This document shows, piece after piece, positions 24,101 through 33,281 of a stretch of 64,000 bases of DNA. The stretch is from positions 508,280-572,279 of the forward strand of contig JAVGVS010000237.1 in the NCBI GenBank assembly GCA_032718565.1, given 5' to 3'. Every line of letters begins with the position of its first letter. Positions within the stretch are counted from its first letter, which is position 1. Position numbers and translations under genes: made by a program. The DNA comes from Distichodus sexfasciatus (Eukaryota > Chordata > Actinopteri > Characiformes > Distichodontidae). Below the pieces are notes generated by a model. The model was not told where the DNA came from and searched no databases. It saw nothing but the letters and a program-made list of their open reading frames with translations.

Positions 24101-27100
24101 TCATCAAAGGCAGTAACAAGTGAGCAAGTGTAATGGTAATGGCAGCTTTTTCAAAGAGCCGGCAAGAGCACATCCAGATTCTGGGCTGCATGCGATGTTA
24201 AGTTCCACCACACGCTTTGAAGAGCTTCTCAGTCATGACTTGAAGTGAATAGACGCTACTTAAAATATAGCTTGAGATGCCTTAAGATACAGTATGACCT
24301 TTAAAAAAAGGTGACAGTTTTTCCGTTTCCAAAGCAGTTGACGTTCCCCTAAATCAGTTTCGTTTAATAGCGCATAAATACAAAGTCACCAAGGTAAACA
24401 TGACAATGCAATAAAAAATAAAAAAAAACTTATCAATAGTGCTTTGAACTAAGGGTGTTTTCACACTTGGTCCGTTTCAGCCCTCAAAGCGCAGTCACAT
24501 CGATTAGTCAGCATTTTTTATGTATATGTGAACACACCAAACGAACTCAGACCCCTCTGAAACGAACCGAACTGAGACCACATCGGGAGGCGGTCTCAGT
24601 CCGGTTCGCTTTAAGTCCGCGGCGTGGTTCATTTAACTCGCGGCTTGTGAACGCAAAGCGCTCCTGGTTCGCTTCGACAGTTTTTGTTCGAAGTTAAAAA
24701 AAAAAAAAAAACTACCCAGAATGCAAAGCAGTAAAGGTGTGAGAGCTCCATAAGAATGAAGTATGAACGGAAAAAGGACTGAGGCCCCATCTAAGCTGAA
24801 GTGGAGCAGAAAGAGAACCGAGTCCCCTTTCAAATGAACTCACAGTGTGAACATCAAAAGAACCGAGTTCCCTTTCTGTTGGTCCACTTTTTGGACCACT
24901 TCTAGAGGACTGAGTTCGGTTCCTTTAAAGACGACTACATGTGAAAACACCCTAATTTGTGTGGGCATCTTTGGAGTTGTGTGGTGCGCCCTCTGGTGGA
25001 CAAACTACACACTGACAACACCCATAACATGGCTCGAAGATCGGTCTCTCGTCTCTGTTTCTTCTTTGTCTTTCAACAGCCATTATATCTGAAAATTTCC
25101 ACAATTTAAAGAGGTTACGTCCCCAAAATGTGGCACTTCGACCATGAAATGTGACTAAACATTAACAGGCACTTTCTAGAATTCTAACTTAATTTTTGAA
25201 TTTAAAAAAAAAAGGTGAACGTCTCCCAGCTTCCAGAACAATTAACAGTTAAATCAGTTGTACATTACCTTAAACTTCAGCCAATTTTGATACTTTGAAG
25301 TTGTTTTTTTAATAAATAATGATATTCTTTTGAAAAGAATTTATTTATTTAAATATTTAAAATATTTATTTTATGGGTCCTCGCCAAGATGGCATGTTTA
25401 AAACCCGTTTATAGTCTAATAAATAATATTTTTGACATTCATAGCCGTTATATGCTGATACTGATTTATCTGCAGTAAACTATCAATTAATTATAATATA
25501 AACTACATTGTACAGTGTATGTGTGTGTATATATATATATATATATATGTATGTGCGCCCGTGTTTTAAGGTGTAACCTGGCCCCCGTCGAGGAGTACGC
25601 TGGAGACGTGGGGGTGCGCACCAGCCTGGTGACCATGAACCCGTCGGTGGTGCAGCGAGCCTTCCGGGACCTGAGCAGCGAGGAGTGGCGGCGGCGTTTT
25701 GCGCGGCGGCTGCAGGCCCTCGGCGGCAGCGTGCTCTGGATCCCGGCTTTCATGGCCAAGGGTGGAGAGGAGAGAGTGGAGTGGGCCGTCCGTCTGATCC
25801 TCTCACACGCCGCCAACGTGCACGCCGCCTTCCCCTCCCTCCGCCTGCTCCACGCCGTCCGAGGGTATGTTTGCGCGCGATGGCGTGCAAGAGAGGTTTA
25901 GCGCTCACCTGTGTAGGTAGAGGGCATCTGCTTAGCAGGCCGATCGGGACTATTTTTATCCGAGGCTTTGACACCATTAACACCTCAGGCAGGCAGGCTG
26001 TAGACTCCTGGTGTTGCTTAGAATTTACATTTGCATGCGAAGCAGCCAAAGTTCTCCATTCCGTCCGCATTTTCAACATTTTATCTCTAACTTCTGAGCT
26101 TATTTACCTGATTTGCATTCAGTTGCTTCATTCGTTAACAAGGGACAAAGCTGCATTATAGCTGTCTCTTAAATCCACGGCTGAGTTATTGCTGAATGTT
26201 TCCAGTGCTAGATGCCCTGTGGCTATTTTTAACACCACTGTGCTGTTAAAACTTATTTCTCGGAGAACGCTGAAATTTTGATCTTGTATAAAAGGCACCT
26301 TCTAAAAAGCTTTTTGTAAGTGTGAAAAGTTCTAGTAGTTTCCTCTTTGGAGTCTGCATTATTAGATTTTTTTTTTTTGTTTTCTTTCTAAAATTGAGAT
26401 GATTTTGTACAGGACATGAAATAGTTGTAAGTCAAAAATAACTTTTTATTCTGAAGTCATGCTGTGAACTAACTTTTTTCTTTAAAGACTGGCTTCTCGT
26501 ATACTAGTCAGAAGCAGGCAACGGTTTCTTTCGTATCATTGAACGGCAACTGGGCGGCACGGTGGCGCAGTGGTCAGCGAGAAGGTCCTGGGTTTGATCC
26601 CCCGGAGACGGCCGCAGGGCCTTTCGGTGTGGAGTTTGCACGCTGGTGCTCCGGGTTTCTTCCTGCAGTCCAAAAGCATGCACTGTAGGTTAATTGGCGA
26701 CTCTAAATTGGCCCCGTAAGGTGTGAGTAGGAGTGTGATTGTGTGAGCGTGTGTGCCCTGCAGTGTGTTGGCGCCTGGCCAGGGGTGGTCCCCGCCTTGC
26801 GCTCGGTAGTTTCCGTGATAGGCTCCGGTCCTGTACCGGCTGTACTTAATACTACTTACCCTGCCCCGTCATCGGAAGGTTGCGGGTTCGAATCCTGGAC
26901 CCGTAAAGGTACCATTGAGGTACTCATGAGCAAGGTACCGTCCCCAAGCGCTGCTCCCCGGGGGCTGCCCACGTCAGCTGCCCCGCTGCTCCTTCATGGA
27001 TGGCTCAAATGCAGAGCTCACATTTCTGCCCTGCCCTTCTTTGGGTCTTCGTGCTAAACCTATAGAGGCGCCTTCCTAATTACCGCGGTAGAGTTTTTTT

Positions 27101-30100
27101 CACCAAGTAATAGGTAAAGCTTCAGCAAAGTGTGACTATATAATTAGTAAAAAAAGTAGAGATGACACCGATCTCATACGTGGCTCAGATATCGGTCCGT
27201 TAACGACTCAAACAGCTGGATCGGGTATCGGTGGCGTTCGGCCGTTCTATGGAGCCGATCTGTAAACGCATGAACGCTCAGTTTGTTCCGCGTGGGAAGT
27301 GGCACTGCGGCGCGGCTGGTTTATTGTTCAACATTCGCGCCAGTTCCTACATATAGATATGACAATGAGCGGAACAAGCAACGCAACTCGCTACAACCCC
27401 AAAAGCAAATCCACGTGATTATACTGTTTCATTTCCTTAACGACACCAGCTCTCACTCTTCTCAAACTCTTGTGTTTCCGATGGTATTAGCGCCGCAGGA
27501 TTAGGGACCGGCACAAAATGACTGATTTTGTAAATACATTTTGACTTCCAAGTCTTTCCTTAAGCATAACAGAATAATCAGTCATCCAGACATATTTTAA
27601 AGAATTATTTTCAGTTTTCAGTTAAAAAAAAGACTATCTGTATCGTTTTTGCAGATGTATTTGCATATCCCTGCCCTTTAAAAAGAGCACAACCTTTGCT
27701 TTTTCTGAGTGTCATTCCTAGCTGTTTTCCTGCACTGCTTTGTTGTTCCCCTTTGTCCCCCATATTTTCCGATTTTATTACCTCCTTCAGGTGTTGTCAG
27801 CCGTTATTTTTCCGGCTAATCATGGCCGAGGACTGATTGCTCATTCCTTTCGCTAATTATCAGGTTGGACTACAAGGTTATTTTAATTACAAATGTGCTG
27901 CCGGCAGCCTCTGTCTTTGAGCGTCCACTTTAGATTTTACCATATGAATTGGGATATTGTAGTAATAAATTGCAGAAAAGACATATTTACAGAATCACTA
28001 TAAATATAACAAACTACACGTTAATTTAGATCATGTCATTAATGAACACTTCCTGTTATTAACATTAATTAATAACATTCATCATTGTTTGAGGCCGTTT
28101 CCAAACTGCAGACACCATCACATTAGTAATAGAGATGGGCCGATACCGATAGCGATATTGGATATCTGCCGATACGATACAAATCCGATACAGTCCCAGT
28201 CTTTTTTTAAACATAAAATAATGCTTTAAAATGTCTGAACACATGACTGAGATTATTGTTGCGCTTAAAGAAATGCTTGATTTAAATACTGTTTTCCTAC
28301 TAAAACCATGTAATAATTACACACACGTATATGCTAAATTATTTGTGACCCGATCTGCCGTAATGAGTCGGAAGTCGGCGTTCTATTTATTTAGATACGG
28401 GCCGATTATGTTGACAAACATCAAAAATATCGATTTTTCTTTTTTGGTCTTATATGAAAGAAAAGGTCTTCATAATGAATCTGGTCTCCAAAAAAGAAAA
28501 ATTGATATTTTTGATGTTTTTCAACATAATCGGCCCGTATCTAAATAAATAGAACGCCGACTTCCGACTTATTACGGCAGATCGGGTCACATTTGCTTGT
28601 TCATATTGATGTCATAAAAGGTGTCATAACAGTCATTAATCATTCTAACATTCAGATCTTTTCTGCTCCCCATTACAGCAAGCTTCACACCGTGTGGTTT
28701 TGCACAGCGTTGAGTTTGAACAGGCTTTGGCCTCTCTATGTGTTATGGCAGCACCTATGGCCCCCCATCTGGCATCAGAGCTCTGGGCGGGTACGTAGAT
28801 AAAGAATCAGATCACATGAGATCATATTCAGCGTCCTTCTCAAAGCATCAACATACATTTCATATGTAATATCTGTACACTTTAATTGATTTGCATTACT
28901 TTCTTCTTCTTCTTCTTCTTCTTCTTATTATTATTCTTAGAGGTAGAGATACAGTAAAAAATTTCAGCTCAAATTCTAAATGAGGAGACCGCTATTAGAC
29001 CAACTGTATAAAAAAACAATTCTCTGNNNNNNNNNNATATTTTTGATGTTTTTCAACATAATCGGCCCGTATCTAAATAAATATAACGCCGACTTCCGAC
29101 TCATTACGGCAGATCGGGTCACATTTGTTCTCAAAAATTCATCGTTTGGCCATATGAATATTTCTTCTTTCTTATTGATTACACTACAACATTATAAAAC
29201 TGAAAAAATTTGATCAATTGAAAATGAAATACTGAAGTTTGTCATTTTGAACCAATTTGGCTGATAAAATGAGCTGCTTTCGCAGAGAACTACATTCCCC
29301 ACGATCCTCCGCGCGCGCCCCGGAGCCTCGTCACAATGAAGCGCTGGGTGCGCGTTCCAGAATAAACGATGGAAAATCGTTTTAGCGAGTAACGGCGCTC
29401 ATGCGCGCGGTCGTTAACACAGCGTGCGTGTTTACGTCGCGAAAAATGTCATTTATGCGTTTTTATGCATTCACTTCGGTTTTAGTGCAGGAACATCTCA
29501 CAAGAATATGCTCCATAGAACGGCCCAATGCCACCGATACCCAATCCAGCCGTTTGAGCCGTTATCGGACCGATACCGATCCACATATCGGATTGGTTAC
29601 ATCTCTAATTAGTAAGTGATTTTTATCATTTATGTTTGACCAAAAGATGCTCAAAACCTGCAGAAGAAACTCCAGTTCCTCTTTTTGACGTTACGCTGTG
29701 TAGCAAAACTATGAAATAACACTAACAGCAATGTGTTAAATTTGTTGTGCAACCCGCAGTTCTGGAACAGCTTGGGTTCTTATGTCATCTGATGACCTCA
29801 CAGATTTCCCGAGACAGTTTGGCAGTTCTTGTCTAACCCTACTTTTTTTTTTGTTGCGTGGCTCTTGGGAAATTCTTTGGACACTTGACCTGCGGAATGA
29901 CCCGGAAGCAGCCTAGTTTTAGCTGTCTGGCAGAGTCCGGCAGATTTTTGCTCAAAAATGGAATTGAATTCCACCAAGTCCAACAGCATTCCCAGGACCT
30001 GGGACCTGGGACCTGGAAACCAAACCGTCTCACAACATGCCACGAAAGCCGGTTGGGTAGACGCGTGTGTCCGCTCATGTGCAACGAAAAGCCACGGCTG

Positions 30101-32816
30101 GCATTTTAATTCTGGAGACTAAAGCTCCCTTTTTGCTTCGAACGCCGCAAGGCGCTAACCTCTGTTGAAGGTTACAGTGTCGTGAAGTGCTTGGTTTGTC
30201 ATAAATTGCTTTCCTCTGAATATTTAGTAGCTTTATGTATATATTCATGTAAATATTGGAAAATGTGCTAACTAAAGTATGTTACGTAAGGAGGACGGAG
30301 CAGAGCCATCGATTAAAACCCTGGCCTTGCCCAGCGACTTAACCTGGACCAGCACTCTCCTTGATTCGCACACTGATGCAGATCTTCATGCACGGCTCAG
30401 TTGATGTTTTAGCAGCGTCTGGAGATAATTGCATTAGCAGCATCTGTTAATGCACGTACATGATACCCATCTCTCTAATCACTACCCATAGGTCAGAATC
30501 AGTGCACTTATAAAAGAGGCTAAAAGAGGCAGTGATTATTTGTCATTGTGAACACAGCACAGCACAGTGCACCACAGCAAAATGTGACCTCTGCATCTGA
30601 CCCGTCCGTGAAGGAGCGGTGGGCAGCTAACAAGCGCCCGGGGAGCAGTGCTTGAGGACGGTGCCTTGCTCATGAGTACCTCAGTGGTAACTTTACCGGG
30701 CCTGGATTGGAACCTACGACCTTCTGACCACGGGGCGAAGACCCTACCGTTATGCCACCAACTAAACATATCTTAAAAAATATAACTGCAAGCAGTGATT
30801 ACGGGGGCCATGCAGTTTGCAGCTTTATCAGCTGAACTATGACATGTTTCATCCTTTTACCTAGGGTGCTACGGTTCAAAACTTATTAGGCAAAATGCAA
30901 AATAGCTTATTATAGCACCACCAACTGGCATAGTGGTGCATTTTTTTTTGCCTGAGTAGTGGGAGGGGTACCAGACCTACCTGCCAAATTTCAAAGCTGT
31001 AGCCCACCCAGAGCCGGATTTCTATGACACTCAGTGTGTGGCATTGCAGTCCTATGCCAAGCCCACCACATTTATTTGCATATTACAGCCAAATGAAGAC
31101 CTAAATTAAAAATGTGCTTGAAAGTAATTAAAGAAGAATGTCTTGGGGTTCAAATGATACCAGTTGCCTGCAGATTGGATAAAAATCCAGGGTCTAGTTC
31201 GTAAGAGATGGTTTTGCATATTATGCAAATTAGCGAGAAATTCAATATGGCAGAAATAGATGCGAGGGTCTATAAAGATTCGTCTTGACCCAAGGAGTAA
31301 GATGATATAAGATTTTTGAGAAACGGAGCTACGGTTCAAAAGTTATTAGGCAAAACGCAAAATAGCTTATTAGCGCCACCAACTGGCAGAGTAGTGCAAT
31401 TGGTTTTTTTTTTGCCTGAGTAGTGGGAGGGGGTTTTGGACCCCCGAATTTGGGGGGAGTGGCGCAATTTTTTTTACCTGAGTAGAGGGTGGGGTCCCGG
31501 ACCTCACTGGCAAATTTCAAAGCTGTAGCCCACCCAGAGCCGGACTTCTGTGACACTCGGTGTGTGGTGTTGCAGTCCCATGCCAAGCCGAGCACATGTA
31601 TTTGCATATTACAGAAAAATGAAGACCTAAATTAAAAATGTGCTCGATAATAATTAAAGAAGAGTGTCTTGGGATTCAAATGATACCACTTGCATGCAGA
31701 TTGGACAAAAATCCAGGGACGAGTTCGAAAAAGATGAGTTTTCATTTTATGCAAATTAGCGAAAAATCAAATATGGCAGAAATAGATGCGGGGGTTTAAA
31801 AAAATTGTCTTAACCCAAGGAATGGTATATGATTTTTGAGAATGGGAACTAAGATTCGAATTTTATTAGACAAAATGCAAAACTGGAGGAAACTGGAGCA
31901 CCTGGAGAAAACACACGCGAACATGGGGAGAGCATGCAAACTCCACACAGAAGGGCCGCCCGGCCGACCCGGGGCTCAAACCCAGAACCTTCTCGCTAAT
32001 CACCGCGCTACCGTGCCGCCCAAATTCAGCAGCCAGAAATGCTTTTGTGGTTTACTACATCGATCAGTTTCCCAAATTCACTGATATTTTTGGAGATTTT
32101 GCTTAAACGTAGTTGTAGTCTAGAAATGACTAACTCCCGTCCATGGTTGGACACTATAAAAGCAGGGCCGTTAACCTAGATTTGCTCCAGGAATTAGGAA
32201 ACGTAAGACCCCCTGGATAAGAATGTTTGAAATCAGTTAAAGTGGCTTAAACGGAAATGTTTTAATAAACTCCCCGTGGCCAAATTGAAAATCCAGCCAA
32301 CGCTTGCTTGTGGCACTTTAAAACTTTGTTTGAATTTCTAGGCCAGAGCACCGCCGACTTTGCCTCCATGTGTGCTGCCTGCTCGAAGGCAGAAATTTCT
32401 GCCCACTCACGAGGTCCTTCTGGTTCTCAGTTGGAAACCGAAGCTCGTTGTCCGAACCTGTTATTTTTATATGGAACGCTTGAAACCTGTGTAAAAGTAC
32501 TCCATTATAACTCTCCTTGTCTCCTTTAAGGTACTGGCTGACCAACAGCGTCCAGATCAAGCGTCCCACCACTGGACTCCTGATGTACACCTTGGCTACC
32601 CGCTTCTGCGACGAGATCCACCTCTACGGCTTCTGGCCATTCCCTCGCGACCCCAAGGGCAAAGCGGTCAAGTATCACTACTACGACGCGCTGACGTACC
32701 AGTACACATCCAGCAGCAGCCCTCACACCATGCCCCTGGAGTTCAGAACTCTGAGCAAACTTCACAGACAGGGGGCGCTGCGGCTGCACACGGGGACATG
32801 CGAGACCCCAAGCTGA
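15693..32816 (+). CDS. st8sia2: st8sia2, alpha-2,8-polysialyltransferase (six exons)
   Basis: This is the polysialyltransferase ST8SIA2 (STX), a type II Golgi membrane enzyme. It transfers sialic acid from CMP-sialic acid to build alpha-2,8-polysialic acid on NCAM and related glycoproteins. The proposed join is 15693-15790, 19194-19226, 19341-19490, 19742-19999, 25571-25864 and 32531-32816, all with GT-AG borders and all internal junctions in the same phase. It gives 372 residues against about 375 in mammals. A cytoplasmic tip and signal anchor (residues about 8-23) open the protein. Sialylmotif L (CAIVGNSG, about 154-200) spans exons 4 and 5. Sialylmotif S (RPTTGLLMYTLATRF) is in exon 6, followed by motif III (YHYYD) and motif VS (HTMPLEF, His343 and Glu348). 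A final Cys is present. The N-terminus (MSCEFRALIF, ISEVEEG) and the position after slco3a1 favour ST8SIA2 over its paralogue ST8SIA4. No disabling change is seen. Confidence 0.93.
15791..19193 (+). other. st8sia2: st8sia2 intron 1
   Basis: 3.4 kb without a recognised exon. It holds a SINE relic at 17525-17710 and a high-complexity block around 17940-18370 that is open on both strands but has no protein similarity. That block is a possible enhancer rather than a gene. Confidence 0.6.
17525..17710 (+). mobile_element. Old tRNA-derived SINE relic
   Basis: A degenerate tRNA-like head (GGTTGTGAGTTTGAGTCC resembles a B box) is followed by AAGTAAGACCCTTGACCCTAA and a decayed body. The same layout is seen at 45061-45250, which keeps the teleost SINE phrase GATAAGAGCGTTTGCTGAAT. 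Confidence 0.6.
19194..19226 (+). CDS. st8sia2: st8sia2 candidate mini-exon 2 (33 nt)
   Basis: A 33-nt segment sits between a CCCGGCAG acceptor (ends 19193) and a GTTAGT donor (19227). It is in frame and keeps the phase of both neighbours. It adds 11 residues (VWSSQKFCLHR, starting from the split Ala codon) and brings the total to 372 codons. Mammalian ST8SIA2 also has a small exon at this place. Sequence similarity is too weak to prove it. Confidence 0.5.
19341..19490 (+). CDS. st8sia2: st8sia2 exon 3 (stem region)
   Basis: Acceptor CCTTTTTCAG ends at 19340; donor GTTGGT at 19491. It encodes a Pro/Ser-rich stem that ends with ISQWTFNRTLSNIIR, containing an N-R-T glycosylation sequon. The family has the matching WRHNQTLSLRIR segment here. 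Confidence 0.9.
19742..19999 (+). CDS. st8sia2: st8sia2 exon 4 (polybasic/PSTD and motif L start)
   Basis: Acceptor TTTTCCAG ends at 19741; donor GTAAGA at 20000. It encodes KNVLRFLDAERDISILKSTF, then GDVIHYIFDR, an N-I-S sequon, the polysialyltransferase-domain segment PMKNQHYKK and the first half of sialylmotif L (CAIVGNSGILLNSSCG to FVIR). Conservation with the family is very strong. Confidence 0.97.
20408..20628 (+). repeat. Inverted-duplication arm A (intron 4 of st8sia2)
   Basis: About 220 bp that reappears as a reverse complement at 24063-24280 with roughly 80-85% identity by eye. Shared blocks include CCCAGAATCTGGATG, CTCTTGCCGGCTCTTTGAAA and GCTGCCATTACCATTACACT. Confidence 0.85.
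21093..21134. repeat. (GT)n microsatellite
   Basis: About 20 GT dinucleotides. Confidence 0.95.
21559..21582. repeat. (AAT)n microsatellite
   Basis: Seven to eight AAT/TAA triplets. Confidence 0.9.
21688..22053 (+). mobile_element. Full-length family A SINE-like element with 12-bp TSD
   Basis: It starts with the tRNA-like head GGCAGCACGGTGGCGCAGTG (A-box-like), carries a B box GGTTCGATCC, and ends with GGGATTAAGCGGTTCGGATA followed by a (GAAT)n tail. The direct repeat ATTCAGTAAATG at 21676-21687 and 22054-22065 is a clean target-site duplication, so this copy is intact at both ends. Confidence 0.92.
22735..22952 (+). mobile_element. LINE 3' end
   Basis: A 3' UTR-like tail that ends with AATAAAGAATCTTGAATCTT, preceded by a GCATGTTGTACCTGTATAAT phrase. 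The same tail type closes the LINE fragment at 45900-46590. No coding part remains here. Confidence 0.6.
24063..24280 (-). repeat. Inverted-duplication arm B (intron 4 of st8sia2)
   Basis: Reverse complement of 20408-20628, 3.4 kb away. No terminal repeats or target duplications were found around either arm. Confidence 0.85.
24453..24952. mobile_element. Non-autonomous PIF/Harbinger-like MITE
   Basis: The termini are inverted repeats: GGGTGTTTTCACACTTGG at the left, and GGGTGTTTTCACATGT read on the minus strand at the right. Each end is flanked by TAA (24450-24452 and 24953-24955). A 3-bp TAA duplication with GGG termini is characteristic of Harbinger-type elements. The 500-bp core has no transposase. 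Multiple ACCGAAC/GTTCGGT motifs inside give it strong self-complementarity. Confidence 0.78.
25517..25553. repeat. (GT)n/(AT)n microsatellite before st8sia2 exon 5
   Basis: A mixed TGTGTG and (TA)n run lying about 20-50 bp upstream of the exon 5 acceptor. It occupies the place of the usual polypyrimidine tract, which is short here. Confidence 0.85.
25571..25864 (+). CDS. st8sia2: st8sia2 exon 5 (motif L end)
   Basis: Acceptor TTTTAAG ends at 25570; donor GTATGT at 25865. It encodes CNLAPVEEYAGDVG, the substrate-binding LVTMNPSVVQRAF, then LWIPAFMAKGGEERVEW and SLRLLHAVRG. The exon is much more GC-rich than the flanking introns. Confidence 0.97.
26552..26845 (+). mobile_element. Family A SINE-like element, internally deleted
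   Basis: It has the head GGGCGGCACGGTGGCGCAGT followed by a short internal deletion, then the shared body. It stops before the (GAAT)n tail and runs into a family B SINE. Confidence 0.82.
26860..27030 (+). mobile_element. Family B SINE joined to a family A element
   Basis: The B box GCGGGTTCGAATCC at about 26883 and the body ACTCATGAGCAAGGTACC match the family B copies. It directly follows a truncated family A copy, so the two make a composite unit. Confidence 0.78.
27157..27300 (+). mobile_element. hAT-like terminus related to 28130-29607
   Basis: It begins TAGAGATGACACCGATCTC and repeats GGTATCGG and ACCGATC cues seen in the termini of the 28130-29607 element. The opposite end is not found. 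Confidence 0.5.
27690..27960. promoter_or_regulatory. Candidate enhancer/CNE in st8sia2 intron 5
   Basis: High-complexity non-coding block with several paired homeodomain-like cores (GGCTAATCATGG, GCTAATTATCAGG, TTTTAATTACAAAT) and no repeat similarity in the window. The call is by texture only. Confidence 0.25.
28343..28592. repeat. Palindromic element, arms about 100 bp
   Basis: The left arm (GTGACCCGATCTGCCGTAAT to TCGATTTTTC, about 28346-28447) and the right arm (about 28490-28591) are near-perfect reverse complements around a loop of about 42 bp. A third arm copy follows the N gap at 29037-29133. Confidence 0.88.
28679..28790 (+). pseudogene. lars2: Isolated exon of lars2 (mitochondrial leucyl-tRNA synthetase)
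   Basis: The 112-nt segment lies between a good acceptor (CTCCCCATTACAG, ends 28678) and a GTACGT donor at 28791. Its frame reads QASHRVVLHSVEFEQALASL, then CVMAAPMAPHLASELWA. This is the anticodon-binding region of class Ia leucyl-tRNA synthetases and closely follows the mitochondrial LARS2 form, whose matching part has the pattern A-S-Q-x-V-x-L-H-S, then V-M-A-A-P-x-A-P-H and S-E-x-W-A-G. The frame is open with no disabling change. No other lars2 exon is seen in the window. It is a captured fragment within a transposon or a misassembled piece of another locus, and would not function alone. It lies in sense orientation within st8sia2 intron 5, so it could be spliced in as a cryptic exon; its start phase (0) does not match the host phase. 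Confidence 0.8.
29027..29036. other. Assembly gap (10 N)
   Basis: Ten ambiguous bases, placed exactly at the start of a third copy of the palindrome arm. The true distance is unknown. Confidence 1.
30529..30765 (-). mobile_element. Family B SINE, minus orientation
   Basis: It has the same order as 5715-5939: GTCATTGTGAACACAG, GTGACCTCTGCATCTGACCC, ACTTTACCGGGCCTGGATTG and a tRNA-like head, read on the minus strand. This is the most complete family B copy in the window. Confidence 0.85.
30868..31880. repeat. Tandem dimer of a 460-520 bp unit
   Basis: The phrase GCTACGGTTCAAAA at 30868 reappears at 31328, and a decayed start is at 31846. Both units carry GCAAAATAGCTTATTA, AGCTGTAGCCCACCCAGAGC, ATTTGCATATTACAG and AATATGGCAGAAATAGATGC in order. 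The second unit has an extra internal repeat of TTTTTTTGCCTGAGTAG. Confidence 0.88.
31888..32022 (-). mobile_element. Family A element fragment, minus orientation
   Basis: Contains GGAGAGCATGCAAACTCCAC and a head ending GGTAGCGCGGT on the minus strand. It abuts the tandem repeat at 30868-31880. Confidence 0.7.
32531..32816 (+). CDS. st8sia2: st8sia2 exon 6 (motifs S, III, VS; stop)
   Basis: Acceptor CTCCTTTAAG ends at 32530. It encodes YWLTNSVQIKRPTTGLLMY, FCDEIHLYGFWPFP, YHYYD, HTMPLEF and the C-terminus TGTCETPS, with TGA at 32814-32816. All catalytic motifs of the C-terminal half are intact. Confidence 0.97.
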
Positions 32817-33281
32817 CTGCTGAAGAATCGGCTTGATGTGGGAGACGGTGGTAATCGCTGTTGTGGAGGATGTTTTAATCACCTGGGATAAAGAGGAAGC
32901 ACTCGGGTGGGAAACGGAGAGTCTGGCTGTAAACTCTTTAGTGTAAAATGAAGGTATTTGGCCTCAGGTGAGGTGTGGTCTTGACTGAAAACGCACTAAA
33001 TGATCCAAGACCCTAAAGATCTCTTAAACTGCTTAAAAGATATTTTATTTTCCGGCATTATTTAGTTTGATGGCCTGTCCCAACTTTTCTTAACTAGTGG
33101 TGCAGTGGAAGTTATTTATTTCTGGAATTACTTTCAAAACAAGTTATTACTGATTGTTTTTTTTTAACTTGGAAGACAAAATGAAAACACTAACTTTTAT
33201 TAATCGTTTTACCCAAAAGGTTTCACATTCCTTTTTATTTTGCTAAATTGCTAAAAAGCTTCGGCAAATCAGCAAACGACC

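Larger units (their letters stand above)
28130..29607. mobile_element. hAT-like composite element with 8-bp TSD, carrying a lars2 exon
   Basis: The left end TAGAGATGGGCCGATACC (28130) and the right end, which reads TAGAGATGTAACCAATCC on the minus strand (ends 29607), form terminal inverted repeats. ATTAGTAA flanks both sides (28122-28129 and 29608-29615), an 8-bp duplication typical of hAT elements. Inside are a palindromic element (28343-28592), a lars2 exon (28679-28790), a 10-N gap (29027-29036) and a second copy of one palindrome arm (29037-29133). Because the gap abuts a repeat copy, the inner structure may be affected by assembly. A GC-rich block at 29285-29420 includes a ZNF143-like ACTACATTCCCCACGAT. 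Confidence 0.7.

Noticed and set aside
25685..26161. 158-codon plus-strand frame over st8sia2 exon 5
   Set aside because: Different frame of the real exon extended into the intron; the conserved protein lies in the other frame.
30868..31880. CRISPR-like or LTR interpretation of the tandem units
   Set aside because: Units are long and adjacent, without spacers, integrase, primer-binding site or TG..CA ends.
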